Source of the DNA: Rhizobacter sp. Root404 | Lineage (GTDB): Bacteria; Pseudomonadota; Gammaproteobacteria; Burkholderiales; Burkholderiaceae_C | Assembly: GCF_001425865.1 (NCBI RefSeq) | Contig: NZ_LMDS01000005.1 | Location: 504,209 to 568,208 of the forward strand | Direction: 5' to 3' | Length of the DNA stretch: 64,000 nt | Shown: positions 19,953 to 33,424 of the stretch, in pieces | Numbering within the stretch: the stretch's first letter is position 1 | Layout of the letters: each line of letters starts with the position of its first letter | Program-made: the position numbers and the translations under genes | Notes under the pieces: model-generated | Database searches by the model: none | What the model was told of the DNA's origin: nothing | Seen by the model: the letters and a program-made list of their open reading frames with translations, nothing else

Positions 19953-21311
19953 ATGAGAACCCCGAAGATTCAACAGACCGACGAGTGGCTGACCGTCGAA
20001 TCGCTCGACCTGGACGCCCAGGGCGTGGCCCACAACCTCGAAGGCAAGGTCGTGTTCATCGAGGACGCGCTGCCCGGCGAGCAGGTGCAGGTCAACGTCA
20101 ACCGCCGCAAGAACAACTGGGAGCAGGCGACGATGACCGCGCTGCGCCACGAGAGTTCGCAGCGCGTGCGGCCGCGCTGCCCGCACTTCGGCACCTGCGG
20201 CGGCTGCAAGATGCAGCATTTCCACATCGGCGCGCAGGTCGCGACCAAGCAGCGCGCGCTGGAAGACGCGCTGTGGCACCTCGGCAAGGTCAAGGCCGAG
20301 CGGATGCTGCGGCCGATCGAAGGGCCGGCGTGGGGCTACCGTTACCGGGCGCGGCTGTCGGTGCGGTATGTCGCCAAGAAGGACAAGGTGCTGGTCGGCT
20401 TCCACGAGCGCAAGTCCAGCTTCGTGGCCGACATGGAAAGCTGCGCGGTGCTGCCGCCGCACGTCAGTGCGCTGCTGATGCCGTTGCGCGCGCTGGTCGC
20501 CGGCATGGACCAGCGTGATCGCCTGCCGCAGATCGAACTGGCAGTCGGGGATGACGTGACCGCCCTGGTGCTGCGCCACCTCGAGCCGCTGACCGAGGGC
20601 GATCTCGCCCGCCTGCGTGCCTTCGGCACCGAACACGCCGTCCAGTGGTGGCTGCAGCCCAAAGGGCCGGACACGGTGCGGCGTCTCGACGACGGCGGGC
20701 CCGAGCTGGCCTACGCGTTGCCCGAGTTCGGCATCACGATGCCGTTCAAGCCGACCGACTTCACCCAGGTCAATCCGCACATCAACCGCGTACTGGTGAC
20801 GCGCGCACTGCGCCTGCTCGATGCGCACGCCGACGAGCGGGTGATCGACTGGTTCTGCGGCCTGGGCAACTTCACGCTGCCGATCGCACGCGGTGCCCGC
20901 GAGGTGCTCGGCATCGAAGGCAGCGAGACGCTGGTGCAGCGCTCGCGCGAGAACGCCCTCGTCAATGGTCTGGCCGGGACCACCAGCTTCGCGGCCCGCA
21001 ACCTGTTCGAGCTGACACCGGCCGACCTGGCGGCGTACGGCACGGCGGACAAGTGGCTGGTCGACCCGCCGCGCGAAGGCGCTTTCGCGCTCGCGAAAGC
21101 GCTGGCCGACCTGCATGCCGACGCCGCGCTCGCCCCCGGCTACACGCCCCCGCGCCGGATCGTCTACGTCAGCTGCAATCCGGCGACGCTGGCGCGCGAC
21201 GCCGGCTTGCTGGTGCACCAGGCCGGCTACCGCTGCGCGCTGGCGGGGGCGGTGAACATGTTCCCGCACACCGCCCACGTCGAGAGCATGGCGGTATTCG
21301 AGCGCGCATGA
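19953..21311 (+). CDS. rlmD: 23S rRNA (uracil-1939-C5)-methyltransferase
   Basis: A 452-residue SAM-dependent rRNA methyltransferase (RumA family). An N-terminal TRAM domain (about 12-65) is followed by the 4Fe-4S cluster motif (C-P-H-F-G-T-C-G-G-C, plus a later Cys in M-E-S-C). The catalytic domain then has F-C-G-L-G-N-F-T-L-P as SAM motif I and the nucleophilic Cys in Y-V-S-C-N-P-A-T-L-A-R-D. The gene is divergent from the gcv operon. It ends just before a bidirectional terminator shared with the Bax-inhibitor gene. Confidence 0.95.
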   Translation: MRTPKIQQTDEWLTVESLDLDAQGVAHNLEGKVVFIEDALPGEQVQVNVNRRKNNWEQATMTALRHESSQRVRPRCPHFGTCGGCKMQHFHIGAQVATKQRALEDALWHLGKVKAERMLRPIEGPAWGYRYRARLSVRYVAKKDKVLVGFHERKSSFVADMESCAVLPPHVSALLMPLRALVAGMDQRDRLPQIELAVGDDVTALVLRHLEPLTEGDLARLRAFGTEHAVQWWLQPKGPDTVRRLDDGGPELAYALPEFGITMPFKPTDFTQVNPHINRVLVTRALRLLDAHADERVIDWFCGLGNFTLPIARGAREVLGIEGSETLVQRSRENALVNGLAGTTSFAARNLFELTPADLAAYGTADKWLVDPPREGAFALAKALADLHADAALAPGYTPPRRIVYVSCNPATLARDAGLLVHQAGYRCALAGAVNMFPHTAHVESMAVFERA

Positions 21312-21313
21312 GA

Positions 21314-21335
21314 AACGGGGCCCGCAGGCCCCGTT
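21314..21335. terminator. Bidirectional hairpin terminator between rlmD and the Bax-inhibitor gene
   Basis: A perfect 9-bp stem (AACGGGGCC, 21314-21322; GGCCCCGTT, 21327-21335) with a 4-base CGCA loop lies between convergent stops. The U-rich part is short on both strands (GTTC on plus, GTTTCTC on minus), so termination strength is uncertain. Confidence 0.6.
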
Positions 21336-21354
21336 CGATTCGATTCGAACCGCG

Positions 21355-22056
21355 TCAGTCGCGGTTGCCGCCGAAGATGCCGAGGATCGACAGCAGCGAC
21401 TGGAAGATGTTGTACAGGTCGAGGTAGACCGACAACGTGGCGCTGATGTAGTTGGTTTCCTCGCCGTCGCGCACGCGCTTCAGGTCATAGATGATGAAGG
21501 CACTGAAGATGCCGATCGCGACAACCGACAGCGTGACCATCAGCGCGCTCGACTGCAGGAAGATGTTCGCGATGCCCGCCACCAGCAGCATGATCACGCC
21601 GATGAACAGGAACTTGCCCATCGAGGACAGGTCCCGCTTGATCACGCTCGACAGCGTGGCCATGCCGAGGAAGATCACCGCGGTCCCCGAGAAGGCCGTC
21701 ATGATCAACCCGGCGCCATTGCTCATGCCGAGCACCAGGCCGATCAGGCGCGAGAGCATCAGCCCCATGAAGAACGTGAAGCCGAGCAGCACCGGCACGC
21801 CGGCGCCCGAGTTCTTGGTCTTCTCGATCGCGAAGATGAATCCGAACGCGCCGACCAGGAACACGATGGCGCTCATGCCCGGGCCCATGGCGCGGGTGAA
21901 GCCGGTCGTCACGCCGATCCAGGCGCCGAGCACCGTGGGGATCATCGACAGCGCCAGCAACCAGTAGGTGTTGCGCAACACGCGGTTGCGCTGCTCCTCG
22001 GACGTCACCGGGCCGGTGTAGCCGGTGAAGCCAGTGGTTTGCAGGGGTTGATTCAT
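21355..22056 (-). CDS. Bax inhibitor-1/YccA family membrane protein
   Basis: A 233-residue inner-membrane protein with about seven hydrophobic helices and the family's C-terminal signature (I-Y-D-L-K-R-V-R-D ... A-L-x-V-Y-L-D-L-Y-N-I-F-Q-S-L-L). Bacterial members resemble E. coli YccA, which interacts with and restrains the FtsH protease, or YbhL; some act as pH-sensitive calcium leaks. The start at 22056 has a near-perfect AAGGAGG. It is divergent from the GlcG-like gene and has its own promoter region. Confidence 0.93.
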   Translation of the reverse strand: MNQPLQTTGFTGYTGPVTSEEQRNRVLRNTYWLLALSMIPTVLGAWIGVTTGFTRAMGPGMSAIVFLVGAFGFIFAIEKTKNSGAGVPVLLGFTFFMGLMLSRLIGLVLGMSNGAGLIMTAFSGTAVIFLGMATLSSVIKRDLSSMGKFLFIGVIMLLVAGIANIFLQSSALMVTLSVVAIGIFSAFIIYDLKRVRDGEETNYISATLSVYLDLYNIFQSLLSILGIFGGNRD

Positions 22057-22222
22057 GAAGCCTCCTTGTGGGTAACCCGGGCTGTGACCCGTTCGATCGA
22101 TTCTAGTTCCGCAGTTACAGCGTGGCGCATGCCCTTAGGGTCCGTGGCAAATTGGCCCGCACCGCCGCGGCGCGATGCGCCGGCTACAGTTGCGCCCGGT
22201 TCCACCATCTTTCAAGCCCACC

Positions 22223-22630
22223 ATGAACAGCAAGCCGATCCTTTCCCTCGACGATCTCAAGCGCATCGCAGCCGCCGCGGAAGCCGAGGCCCAAGCCAAC
22301 AAATGGGCGGTGACGATCGCGATCGTCGACGACGGGGGCCACCTGCTGTGGCTGCAGCGCCTGGACGGCGCAGCGCCGGTGTCGGCCCACATCGCCCCGG
22401 CCAAGGCCCGCACCGCGGCGATGGGCCGGCGCGAGACCAAGGTCTACGAAGACATGATCAACCAGGGCCGCACCTCGTTCCTGAGCGTGCCGGCGGTCGA
22501 GGGCCTGCTGGAGGGCGGCGTGCCGATCATGGCGGACGGCCACTGCATCGGGGCGATCGGCGTCAGCGGCGTCAAGTCGACCGAGGATGCGCAGGTCTGC
22601 AAAGCCGGCATCGCTGCGCTCGGGCTCTGA
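22223..22630 (+). CDS. GlcG/HbpS family heme-binding-like protein
   Basis: A 135-residue protein of the GlcG/HbpS (DUF336) family. Characteristic segments are A-I-V-D-D-G-G-H-L-L-W-L-Q-R-L-D-G-A, A-x-x-K-A-R-T-A, and G-G-V-P-I near the C terminus followed by G-A-I-G-V-S-G. Members of this family bind heme or corrinoid or are carried next to glycolate or alkane genes; the role here is unknown. No signal peptide is seen, so it is cytoplasmic. The ATG at 22223 fits the conserved start; an earlier ATG (22175) would add 16 unconserved residues. Confidence 0.85.
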   Translation: MNSKPILSLDDLKRIAAAAEAEAQANKWAVTIAIVDDGGHLLWLQRLDGAAPVSAHIAPAKARTAAMGRRETKVYEDMINQGRTSFLSVPAVEGLLEGGVPIMADGHCIGAIGVSGVKSTEDAQVCKAGIAALGL

Positions 22631-22636
22631 GCGCTG

Positions 22637-23548
22637 CTATTTGCGCAACAGCAGCAGGCAGCCGCCGATGATCAGCGTCGCTGAGACGGCTGTCGTCGTC
22701 GTCGGCAACTCGCCGAACAGCAGATAGCCCAGCAGTGCGGCCCAGACAAAGCTGGTGTATTCCATCGGCGCCAGGCGGCTCGCCTCGAGCTTCGTGAACG
22801 CCCAGGTGATGCACAGCAGACCGAGCGTGCCCAGGCCGCCGGCCAGCAGGATGAGCGCGATGTCGCCAGCGGGCACTGGTTTCCAGGTCACGGCGGCGGG
22901 CAGGGCGAGCAGCAGCAGCGGCAGCAGGCTCTGGACCAGCAGGATCGTCCAGATCGAGTCGCGGTTGGCCATGCGCCGCGCCAGCAGCAGCACGCCCGCG
23001 AACGACAGCGCCGCGGCGGCGGCGCTCGCCATCCCGATCAGGCGCGCGCCCGAGACGGCGCCGAGTCCGGCCGCCAGTTCCGGCCAGACCGAGACGCTGA
23101 CGCCGGCGAGCCCGGCGGTCAGGGCCAGCCAGATCGCGCTCGACGGCCGCTCCTTCAGCACCGGGACCGACAGCACCGCGACAAAAATTGGCGCCAGGTA
23201 CGAGATGGTCACCGCCAGCGCGAGCGGCAACTGCGTCAGCGCGTGGAAGTAGCCGACCAGCGAGAACAGCAGGCAGACGCTGCGCAGCGCGTGCAGGCGC
23301 CAGGTGGGGCGCGACGGCAGCGGCGTGCGTCGCCACAGCCATAGCGGTACCGCGAACGCGCAGCCGCCGGCGAAGCGGAAGAAGCTCAGTTGGAGGGTGT
23401 CGTAGCGGGCCGCGAGCAGCTTGATCACGCTGTCCATGCTGACGAAACTCGCGGCGGCGAAGGCCACGACCAACAGCGGCAGCACGTGGCTCGGCGAGAC
23501 GGTGAGGCCGGTCGGATCCGCAGCGGCGAGAGGTTCGGTTCGATCCAC
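22637..23548 (-). CDS. EamA/DMT-family transporter
   Basis: A 303-residue integral membrane protein with ten predicted helices in two repeated EamA halves (about residues 25-155 and 165-300). Drug/metabolite transporters of this family export amino acids, nucleotides or metabolites; the substrate cannot be inferred. The gene is convergent with the GlcG-like gene (6 bp apart) and divergent from carA. Confidence 0.88.
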   Translation of the reverse strand: MDRTEPLAAADPTGLTVSPSHVLPLLVVAFAAASFVSMDSVIKLLAARYDTLQLSFFRFAGGCAFAVPLWLWRRTPLPSRPTWRLHALRSVCLLFSLVGYFHALTQLPLALAVTISYLAPIFVAVLSVPVLKERPSSAIWLALTAGLAGVSVSVWPELAAGLGAVSGARLIGMASAAAAALSFAGVLLLARRMANRDSIWTILLVQSLLPLLLLALPAAVTWKPVPAGDIALILLAGGLGTLGLLCITWAFTKLEASRLAPMEYTSFVWAALLGYLLFGELPTTTTAVSATLIIGGCLLLLRK

Positions 23549-23602
23549 CCGGCGAGTCTACGGGGCGGGCGCGACGGACCCGGACGATCGAGGCGCGTGG
23601 TC

Positions 23603-23608
23603 TATAAT
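23603..23608 (+). promoter_or_regulatory. Candidate -10 element of the carAB promoter
   Basis: A perfect TATAAT upstream of carA. No good -35 is seen at 16-18 bp, so it may be an activator-dependent or weak promoter. It would give a leader of about 165 nt before the GTG start of carA, with small hairpins (GAAAAC/GTTTTC, 23693-23698 with 23706-23711). I recognise no known riboswitch there. Confidence 0.4.
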
Positions 23609-23780
23609 TCGAAGGTTTACCCTTAACCCACCCGCCCAGCGAAAACCGGTTCCCAGAGGTGTTCCTCAGGAATTGCACCGGCACTCGCCAACGAAAACTC
23701 CTGCGGTTTTCTCGACTGTTCCACGCTTGACGAGCCCGGCTCGGAAGGCAGAGCTGGGCGCGCACAGAACGGAGAATCCG

Positions 23781-24969
23781 GTGCCCGCGCAACTGCTGTT
23801 CCCCCAAGCCCAGGCCGTCCTGGCACTCGCAGACGGCACGGTGTTCCGCGGCATCTCGATCGGCGCCACCGGCCACACGGTCGGCGAAGTGGTGTTCAAC
23901 ACCGCGATGAGCGGCTACCAGGAAATCCTGACCGACCCGAGCTACTGCCGCCAGATCGTCACGCTGACCTACCCGCACATCGGCAACTACGGCATCAGCG
24001 CGGAGGATGTCGAGGCCAAGAAGGTCTTCGCAGCGGGCTTGATCATCAAGGACCTGCCGCTGCGGGCGTCGAACTTCCGCAGCGACATGACGCTGGCGCA
24101 GTACCTCCAGCGCGAAGGCACCGTGGCGATCGCGAACATCGACACCCGCCGCCTCACGCGCGTGCTGCGCACCCGCGGCGCGCAGAACGGGTGCATCTTC
24201 GCGCTGCCGCTCGGCGAGGCGATCACCCCGGCCCATGTCGACGACGCGATCGCGAGGGCGAAGGCAGCGCCCAGCATGAGCGGGCTCGATCTGGCCAAGG
24301 TGGTCAGCGAAACCGCGGCCTACGAATGGACCGAGACCGAGTGGCGGCTGGGCGCCGGCTACGGCGCGCTGAAGTCGCCGCAATTCCACGTCGTCGCCTA
24401 CGACTACGGCGTCAAGCGCAACATCCTGCGCATGCTGGCGAGCCGCGGCTGCCGCGTCACCGTGGTGCCGGCGCAAACGCCCGCCGCCGCCGTGCTCGCG
24501 ATGAAGCCGGACGGCATCTTCCTGAGCAACGGCCCCGGCGACCCGGAGCCCTGCGACTACGCGATCGCGGCGACCCGCGAGCTGATCGAGACCGGCATCC
24601 CGACCTTCGGCATCTGCCTGGGCCACCAGATCATGGCGCTGGCCTCGGGTGCGAAGACCTTCAAGATGAAGTTCGGCCACCACGGCGCGAACCACCCGGT
24701 GAAGGACCTGGACGATGGCCGCGTCAGCATCACCAGCCAGAACCACGGCTTCGCGGTCGACGAGAGCACGCTGCCCGCCACCCTGCGGCCGACGCACGTC
24801 TCGCTGTTCGACGGCACGTTGCAGGGCCTGATGCGCACCGACAAGCCGGCGTTCTGCTTCCAGGGACACCCGGAAGCCTCGCCCGGCCCGCACGACATTT
24901 CCTACCTGTTCGACCGCTTCACGGCGCTGATGACCCAGGCGAAGGCCGACAAGCAAGCGGAGAAGAAGA

Positions 24970-24977
<8 letters not shown>
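23781..24977 (+). CDS. carA: Carbamoyl-phosphate synthase, small (glutamine amidotransferase) subunit
   Basis: A 398-residue subunit that hydrolyses glutamine and passes ammonia to CarB for carbamoyl phosphate, feeding pyrimidine and arginine synthesis. The class-I amidotransferase nucleophile is C279 in F-G-I-C-L-G-H-Q; the His/Glu pair follows in G-H-P-E-A. The start is a GTG at 23781 with GGAG at 23771-23774 (6 bases before it). The long in-frame extension upstream is not conserved and covers the leader. CarB follows with an 8-bp overlap. Confidence 0.96.
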
Positions 24978-28224
<3,247 letters not shown>

Positions 28225-28240
28225 ACTGGCGTTTATCCAT

Positions 28241-28276
28241 TCCGCCGCCGGTGCGCCCGGCGGCGGACTCATTTTT
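28241..28276 (+). terminator. Intrinsic terminator after carB
   Basis: A 10-bp perfect G/C stem (28241-28250 with 28258-28267) around a 7-nt loop, followed by ACTC and five Ts (28272-28276). It would separate carAB from greA, or attenuate read-through into it. Confidence 0.75.
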
Positions 28277-28297
28277 GCCCCAGGGTTTCGATACATC

Positions 28298-28774
28298 ATG
28301 GCCACCATTCCGCTGACCGTTCGCGGTGCCGAAAAGCTCAAGGAAGAACTCGCGCGCCTGAAAGGCGTCGAGCGTCACGCCGTCATCCAGGCCATCTCCG
28401 AGGCGCGCGCCCAGGGCGATCTGTCCGAAAACGCCGAGTACGAGGCCGCCAAGGACAAGCAGGGCTTCATCGAGGGCCGGATTCTCGAGATCGAGAGCAA
28501 GCTTGCGGCCGCGCAGATCATCGACCCGAAGACGCTGAACGCCGAAGGGCGCGTGGTGTTCGGCGCGACCGTCGACCTCGAGGACGAGGACAGCGGCGCC
28601 GCCGTGACCTACCAGATCGTCGGCGACGACGAGGCCGACCTGAAGAAGGGACTGATCTCGATCAGCTCGCCGATCGCGCGCGCGCTGATCGGCAAGTCCT
28701 CGGGCGACGTGGCCGAGGTGCAGGCGCCGGGCGGCGTGCGGCACTACGAAATCATCGCCGTGCGCTACGCCTGA
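28298..28774 (+). CDS. greA: Transcription elongation factor GreA
   Basis: A 158-residue factor that stimulates RNA polymerase to cleave backtracked transcripts. An N-terminal coiled coil (about 1-75) carries the acidic tip residues (D-L-S-E-N-A-E-Y), and the C-terminal FKBP-like domain follows. It is normal length for GreA. It overlaps the next gene as TGATG. The upstream hairpin suggests it is made from its own promoter or by read-through from carAB. Confidence 0.96.
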   Translation: MATIPLTVRGAEKLKEELARLKGVERHAVIQAISEARAQGDLSENAEYEAAKDKQGFIEGRILEIESKLAAAQIIDPKTLNAEGRVVFGATVDLEDEDSGAAVTYQIVGDDEADLKKGLISISSPIARALIGKSSGDVAEVQAPGGVRHYEIIAVRYA

Positions 28775-29232
28775 TGCGTTTGGCGGCTCGGTTCGCGGCG
28801 CTGATCGCCGGCGTCTGGGCCGGCATCCTGGTGTGCATCGCCGCGATCGCCGCACCGTCGGCCTTCGCCGTGCTGGCGCGGCCGGATGCGGGGCGGTTCG
28901 TCGGGCGCCTGTTCGAGCAGGAGGCCTACCTGAGCCTGGCGCTGGCGGTCGTGCTGCTGGTCCTCGAGCGCAGCCGGCGCACCGGCGAGCCCGGCGTGGC
29001 CGGGCAGCCCTCGCTGTTCACCGCCAACCTGATGCTGCTGCTGGGCACGCTGTTCTGCACCGTCGCCGGGCACTTCGCGCTGCTGCCCATGATGGACGCA
29101 GCGCGGGCCGGGCAGGGCAGCCTGTCGTTCGGCGCGCTGCACGGCATCTCGGCCGGCTTCTTCGCCCTGAAGGGGCTGCTGGTGCTGGCGCTGGCGTGGC
29201 GCCTGCTCAGGACGACTGCGACGACTTCTTGA
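28774..29232 (+). CDS. DUF4149-type integral membrane protein
   Basis: A 152-residue protein with four hydrophobic segments (about 5-29, 50-64, 83-103, 122-146) and the conserved A-x-P-x-x-F-x-x-L layout of DUF4149. Function is unknown. It is translationally coupled to greA (TGATG). Its last 26 bases overlap the 3' end of the opposing YhbY gene. Confidence 0.85.
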   Translation: MRLAARFAALIAGVWAGILVCIAAIAAPSAFAVLARPDAGRFVGRLFEQEAYLSLALAVVLLVLERSRRTGEPGVAGQPSLFTANLMLLLGTLFCTVAGHFALLPMMDAARAGQGSLSFGALHGISAGFFALKGLLVLALAWRLLRTTATTS

Positions 29233-29683
29233 CGCTGGTCTTGCGCTTGGCCGCGCGCTTCAGCTCGCCGCCGGCGGCGATCCGCATGTTGCCGGCCACG
29301 GTGATCTTCTTGACCTGGGCGCGGTGGTTGCCGCTCTTCGAGAACTTCAGGATCTTGACGACCCGCGGACCGGCGCCGCGGCCCTCGCGCTCGACCTTCT
29401 CCTTCGGCGGCATCGGCCGCCACAGCACCAGCAGTTTGCCGATGTGCTGGATCGGCGCCGCGCCGAGCACGTCGGCCAGCGTCGTGAAAATGGTTTCGCG
29501 CGTCGCGCGTTCGTCGGAGAACACCCGCACCTTGATCAGGCCGTGGGCGTTCAGGGCCGCGTCCACTTCCTTCTCGACCGCCGGCGTCAGCCCGTCGGAA
29601 CCGATCATCACCACCGGGTCGAGGTGATGGGCAGCGGCGCGGTGGTCCTTGCGCTGGGCGGGTGTCAGTTGGATCGCAGTCAT
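29207..29683 (-). CDS. yhbY: CRS1/YhbY-domain RNA-binding protein
   Basis: A 158-residue ribosome-assembly-associated RNA-binding protein. The CRM domain (about 6-98) starts L-T-P-A-Q-R-K-D-H-R-A-x-A-H-H-L-x-P-V-V and contains G-x-x-G-L-T-P-A-V. Compared with the roughly 97-residue E. coli YhbY, it has a C-terminal extension of about 60 residues rich in Lys/Arg/Ser, probably for extra RNA contact. It converges on, and overlaps, the DUF4149 gene by 26 bp. It is divergent from rlmE. Confidence 0.9.
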   Translation of the reverse strand: MTAIQLTPAQRKDHRAAAHHLDPVVMIGSDGLTPAVEKEVDAALNAHGLIKVRVFSDERATRETIFTTLADVLGAAPIQHIGKLLVLWRPMPPKEKVEREGRGAGPRVVKILKFSKSGNHRAQVKKITVAGNMRIAAGGELKRAAKRKTSVKKSSQSS

Positions 29684-29703
29684 CGTCCTATTATCTCTTC
29701 CAG

Positions 29704-30420
29704 ATGAAAACCCAGACCAAAAGCAAGAAGGTGAACAAGCAGTGGTTGCACGACCACGTGAATGACACCTACGTCAAGCTGGCGCAGCGCGAGGGCTACC
29801 GCGCCCGCGCGGCGTACAAGCTGAAGGAGATCGACGAGGAGATGCACCTGATCAAGCCGGGGCAACTGGTGGTCGACCTCGGCTCGGTGCCGGGTGCCTG
29901 GAGCCAGTACGTGCGGCGGCGATTCGCGCCGAAGGAGGTCGGCGCCGGTGGCGCGGCCGCCGGTGCATTGAACGGCACGATCATCGCGATGGACGTGCTG
30001 CCGATGGAGCCGATCGAGGGCGTCACGTTCCTGCAGGGCGACATCCGCGAGGACGAGGTTCTGGCGCAGCTCGAGGCGCTGGTCGGCGGTCGGCCGGTCG
30101 ACGTGGTCGTCTCCGACATGGCGCCCAATCTCTCCGGCATCGAAAGTGCCGACTCCGCCCGCATCTCCCACCTGGTCGAGCTCGCGGTCGAGTTCGCCCA
30201 GGCCCATCTGACGCCGCAGGGCGCGCTGGTCTGCAAGGTGTTCCACGGCAGCGGCTACAACGACCTGGTCCGGTTGTTCAAGAGCACGTTCCGGATCGTC
30301 AAGCCGGTCAAGCCGAAGGCATCGCGTGACAAGTCCTCGGAGACCTTCCTGGTCGGAATCGGGCTCAAGGTGCTGGCTCAAGGTCGATTTCCGAAGGCCG
30401 ATATGGACGCCAAGGGGTGA
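29704..30420 (+). CDS. rlmE: 23S rRNA 2'-O-ribose U2552 methyltransferase
   Basis: A 238-residue FtsJ-family enzyme that methylates U2552 in the 50S subunit during late assembly. The SAM motif is V-V-D-L-G-S-V-P-G-A-W-S-Q-Y and the catalytic Asp lies in V-V-V-S-D-M-A-P-N-L-S-G; K-V-F-H-G completes the K-D-K-E set. The ATG at 29704 precedes the basic N-terminal tail (M-K-T-Q-T-K-S-K-K). It lies next to ftsH, as in E. coli and many proteobacteria. Confidence 0.95.
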   Translation: MKTQTKSKKVNKQWLHDHVNDTYVKLAQREGYRARAAYKLKEIDEEMHLIKPGQLVVDLGSVPGAWSQYVRRRFAPKEVGAGGAAAGALNGTIIAMDVLPMEPIEGVTFLQGDIREDEVLAQLEALVGGRPVDVVVSDMAPNLSGIESADSARISHLVELAVEFAQAHLTPQGALVCKVFHGSGYNDLVRLFKSTFRIVKPVKPKASRDKSSETFLVGIGLKVLAQGRFPKADMDAKG

Positions 30421-30573
30421 GGTCCGCCCGGCGAACAGCCTGATACACGCCCGCCAGCCGGGGAGAATGAGTCGGGCTGCGGCCCTTGACTGGACTAAAA
30501 TCGTCCACAAATGGCTGGAATGGCGGCTCGCGGAGCCCTGCCTCTGTGGTCATGCCCCGAAAATGGAGTCGCG

Positions 30574-32481
<1,908 letters not shown>

Positions 32482-32503
32482 TCGGCGAACGCGACTACCA
32501 GAC

Positions 32504-32523
32504 ACGGGGCTTCGGCCCCGTTT
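32504..32523 (+). terminator. Hairpin terminator between ftsH and folP
   Basis: A 7-bp ACGGGGC/GCCCCGT stem with a TTCG loop, followed by a short T-rich stretch (TTTCTC). It lies 28 bases before the chosen folP start, so folP may depend on read-through or on its own promoter. Confidence 0.6.
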
Positions 32524-32550
32524 CTCATGATGAATCAGGATCGACCGGCG

Positions 32551-33387
32551 ATGACGTTCTGGCAGACCACCCGCTACCGCATCGACCTGGCGCGCCCGCA
32601 GGTCATGGGCATCGTCAACGTGACGCCCGATTCCTTTTCCGACGGCGGCGCGCATGCCAGCACGGCAGCGGCGATCGCGCATTGCCGGCAATTGCTCGAC
32701 GAAGGGGCGGACGTCCTGGACATCGGCGGCGAGTCGACGCGGCCGGGCTCGCACCCGGTCTCGGTGGACGAGGAACTGGCGCGCGTGCTGCCGGTGCTCG
32801 ACGCTGCACTCACGCTCGGCTGCCCCGTCTCGGTCGACACCAGCAAGGCCGCGGTGATGGCCGCGGTGCTGGCCCGCGGCGCCGACATCATCAACGACAT
32901 CAACGCCCTGCAGGCGCCGGGCGCGCTCGACGCAGTCGCCGCGCACTCGGACTGCGGCGTCTGCCTGATGCACATGCGCGGTACGCCCGAGTCGATGCAA
33001 CTCCGACCGCAGTACGCCGACGTGGTCGAGGAGGTTGCGGCCTTCCTGCGCGAGCGCATGGCGGCGCTTCGGGGGCGCGGCATCGCCGCCGAACGCATCA
33101 CGCTGGATCCCGGCATCGGCTTCGGCAAGAGCGTCGCGCACAACCTCGACCTGCTTCGGCGACAGCGCGAACTGCTGGCCCTCGGCCGGCCGCTGCTGGT
33201 CGGGTGGTCGCGCAAGTCGACGCTGGGCGCGATCACCGGGCGTGACGTGGACCAGCGCGTGACGGCGAGCGTCGTCGCGGCGCTGGCGGCGGTGGAGTCG
33301 GGTGCGGCGATCGTGCGCGTGCACGACGTGGCGGCCACCGTCGATGCGCTGAAGGTCTGGCGGGCCGCCGGCCTGGCGCGCGGATAA
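32551..33387 (+). CDS. folP: Dihydropteroate synthase
   Basis: A 278-residue folate-pathway enzyme, target of sulfonamides, joining 6-hydroxymethyl-dihydropterin pyrophosphate with p-aminobenzoate. Signature segments are V-M-G-I-V-N-V-T-P-D-S-F-S-D-G-G and G-G-E-S-T-R-P-G. The ATG at 32551 (AGGA 10 bases before) is preferred over the upstream ATG at 32527, which lies against the terminator hairpin and has no ribosome site. The spacing to the family motif also supports it. It is followed closely by glmM. Confidence 0.95.
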   Translation: MTFWQTTRYRIDLARPQVMGIVNVTPDSFSDGGAHASTAAAIAHCRQLLDEGADVLDIGGESTRPGSHPVSVDEELARVLPVLDAALTLGCPVSVDTSKAAVMAAVLARGADIINDINALQAPGALDAVAAHSDCGVCLMHMRGTPESMQLRPQYADVVEEVAAFLRERMAALRGRGIAAERITLDPGIGFGKSVAHNLDLLRRQRELLALGRPLLVGWSRKSTLGAITGRDVDQRVTASVVAALAAVESGAAIVRVHDVAATVDALKVWRAAGLARG

Positions 33388-33424
33388 TCCGCGCTCCGGG
33401 AGCGAGACAAGAGCAGGCAGATTC

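Noticed and set aside
30486..30516. CTTGAC near TAAAAT before ftsH, considered as a heat-shock (sigma-32) promoter
   Set aside because: The -10 does not match CCCCATNT with the right spacing; the similarity is too loose to report as a feature.
32527..32550. Earlier folP start at 32527
   Set aside because: It abuts the ftsH terminator hairpin, has no ribosome site, and would make the N terminus longer than family members.
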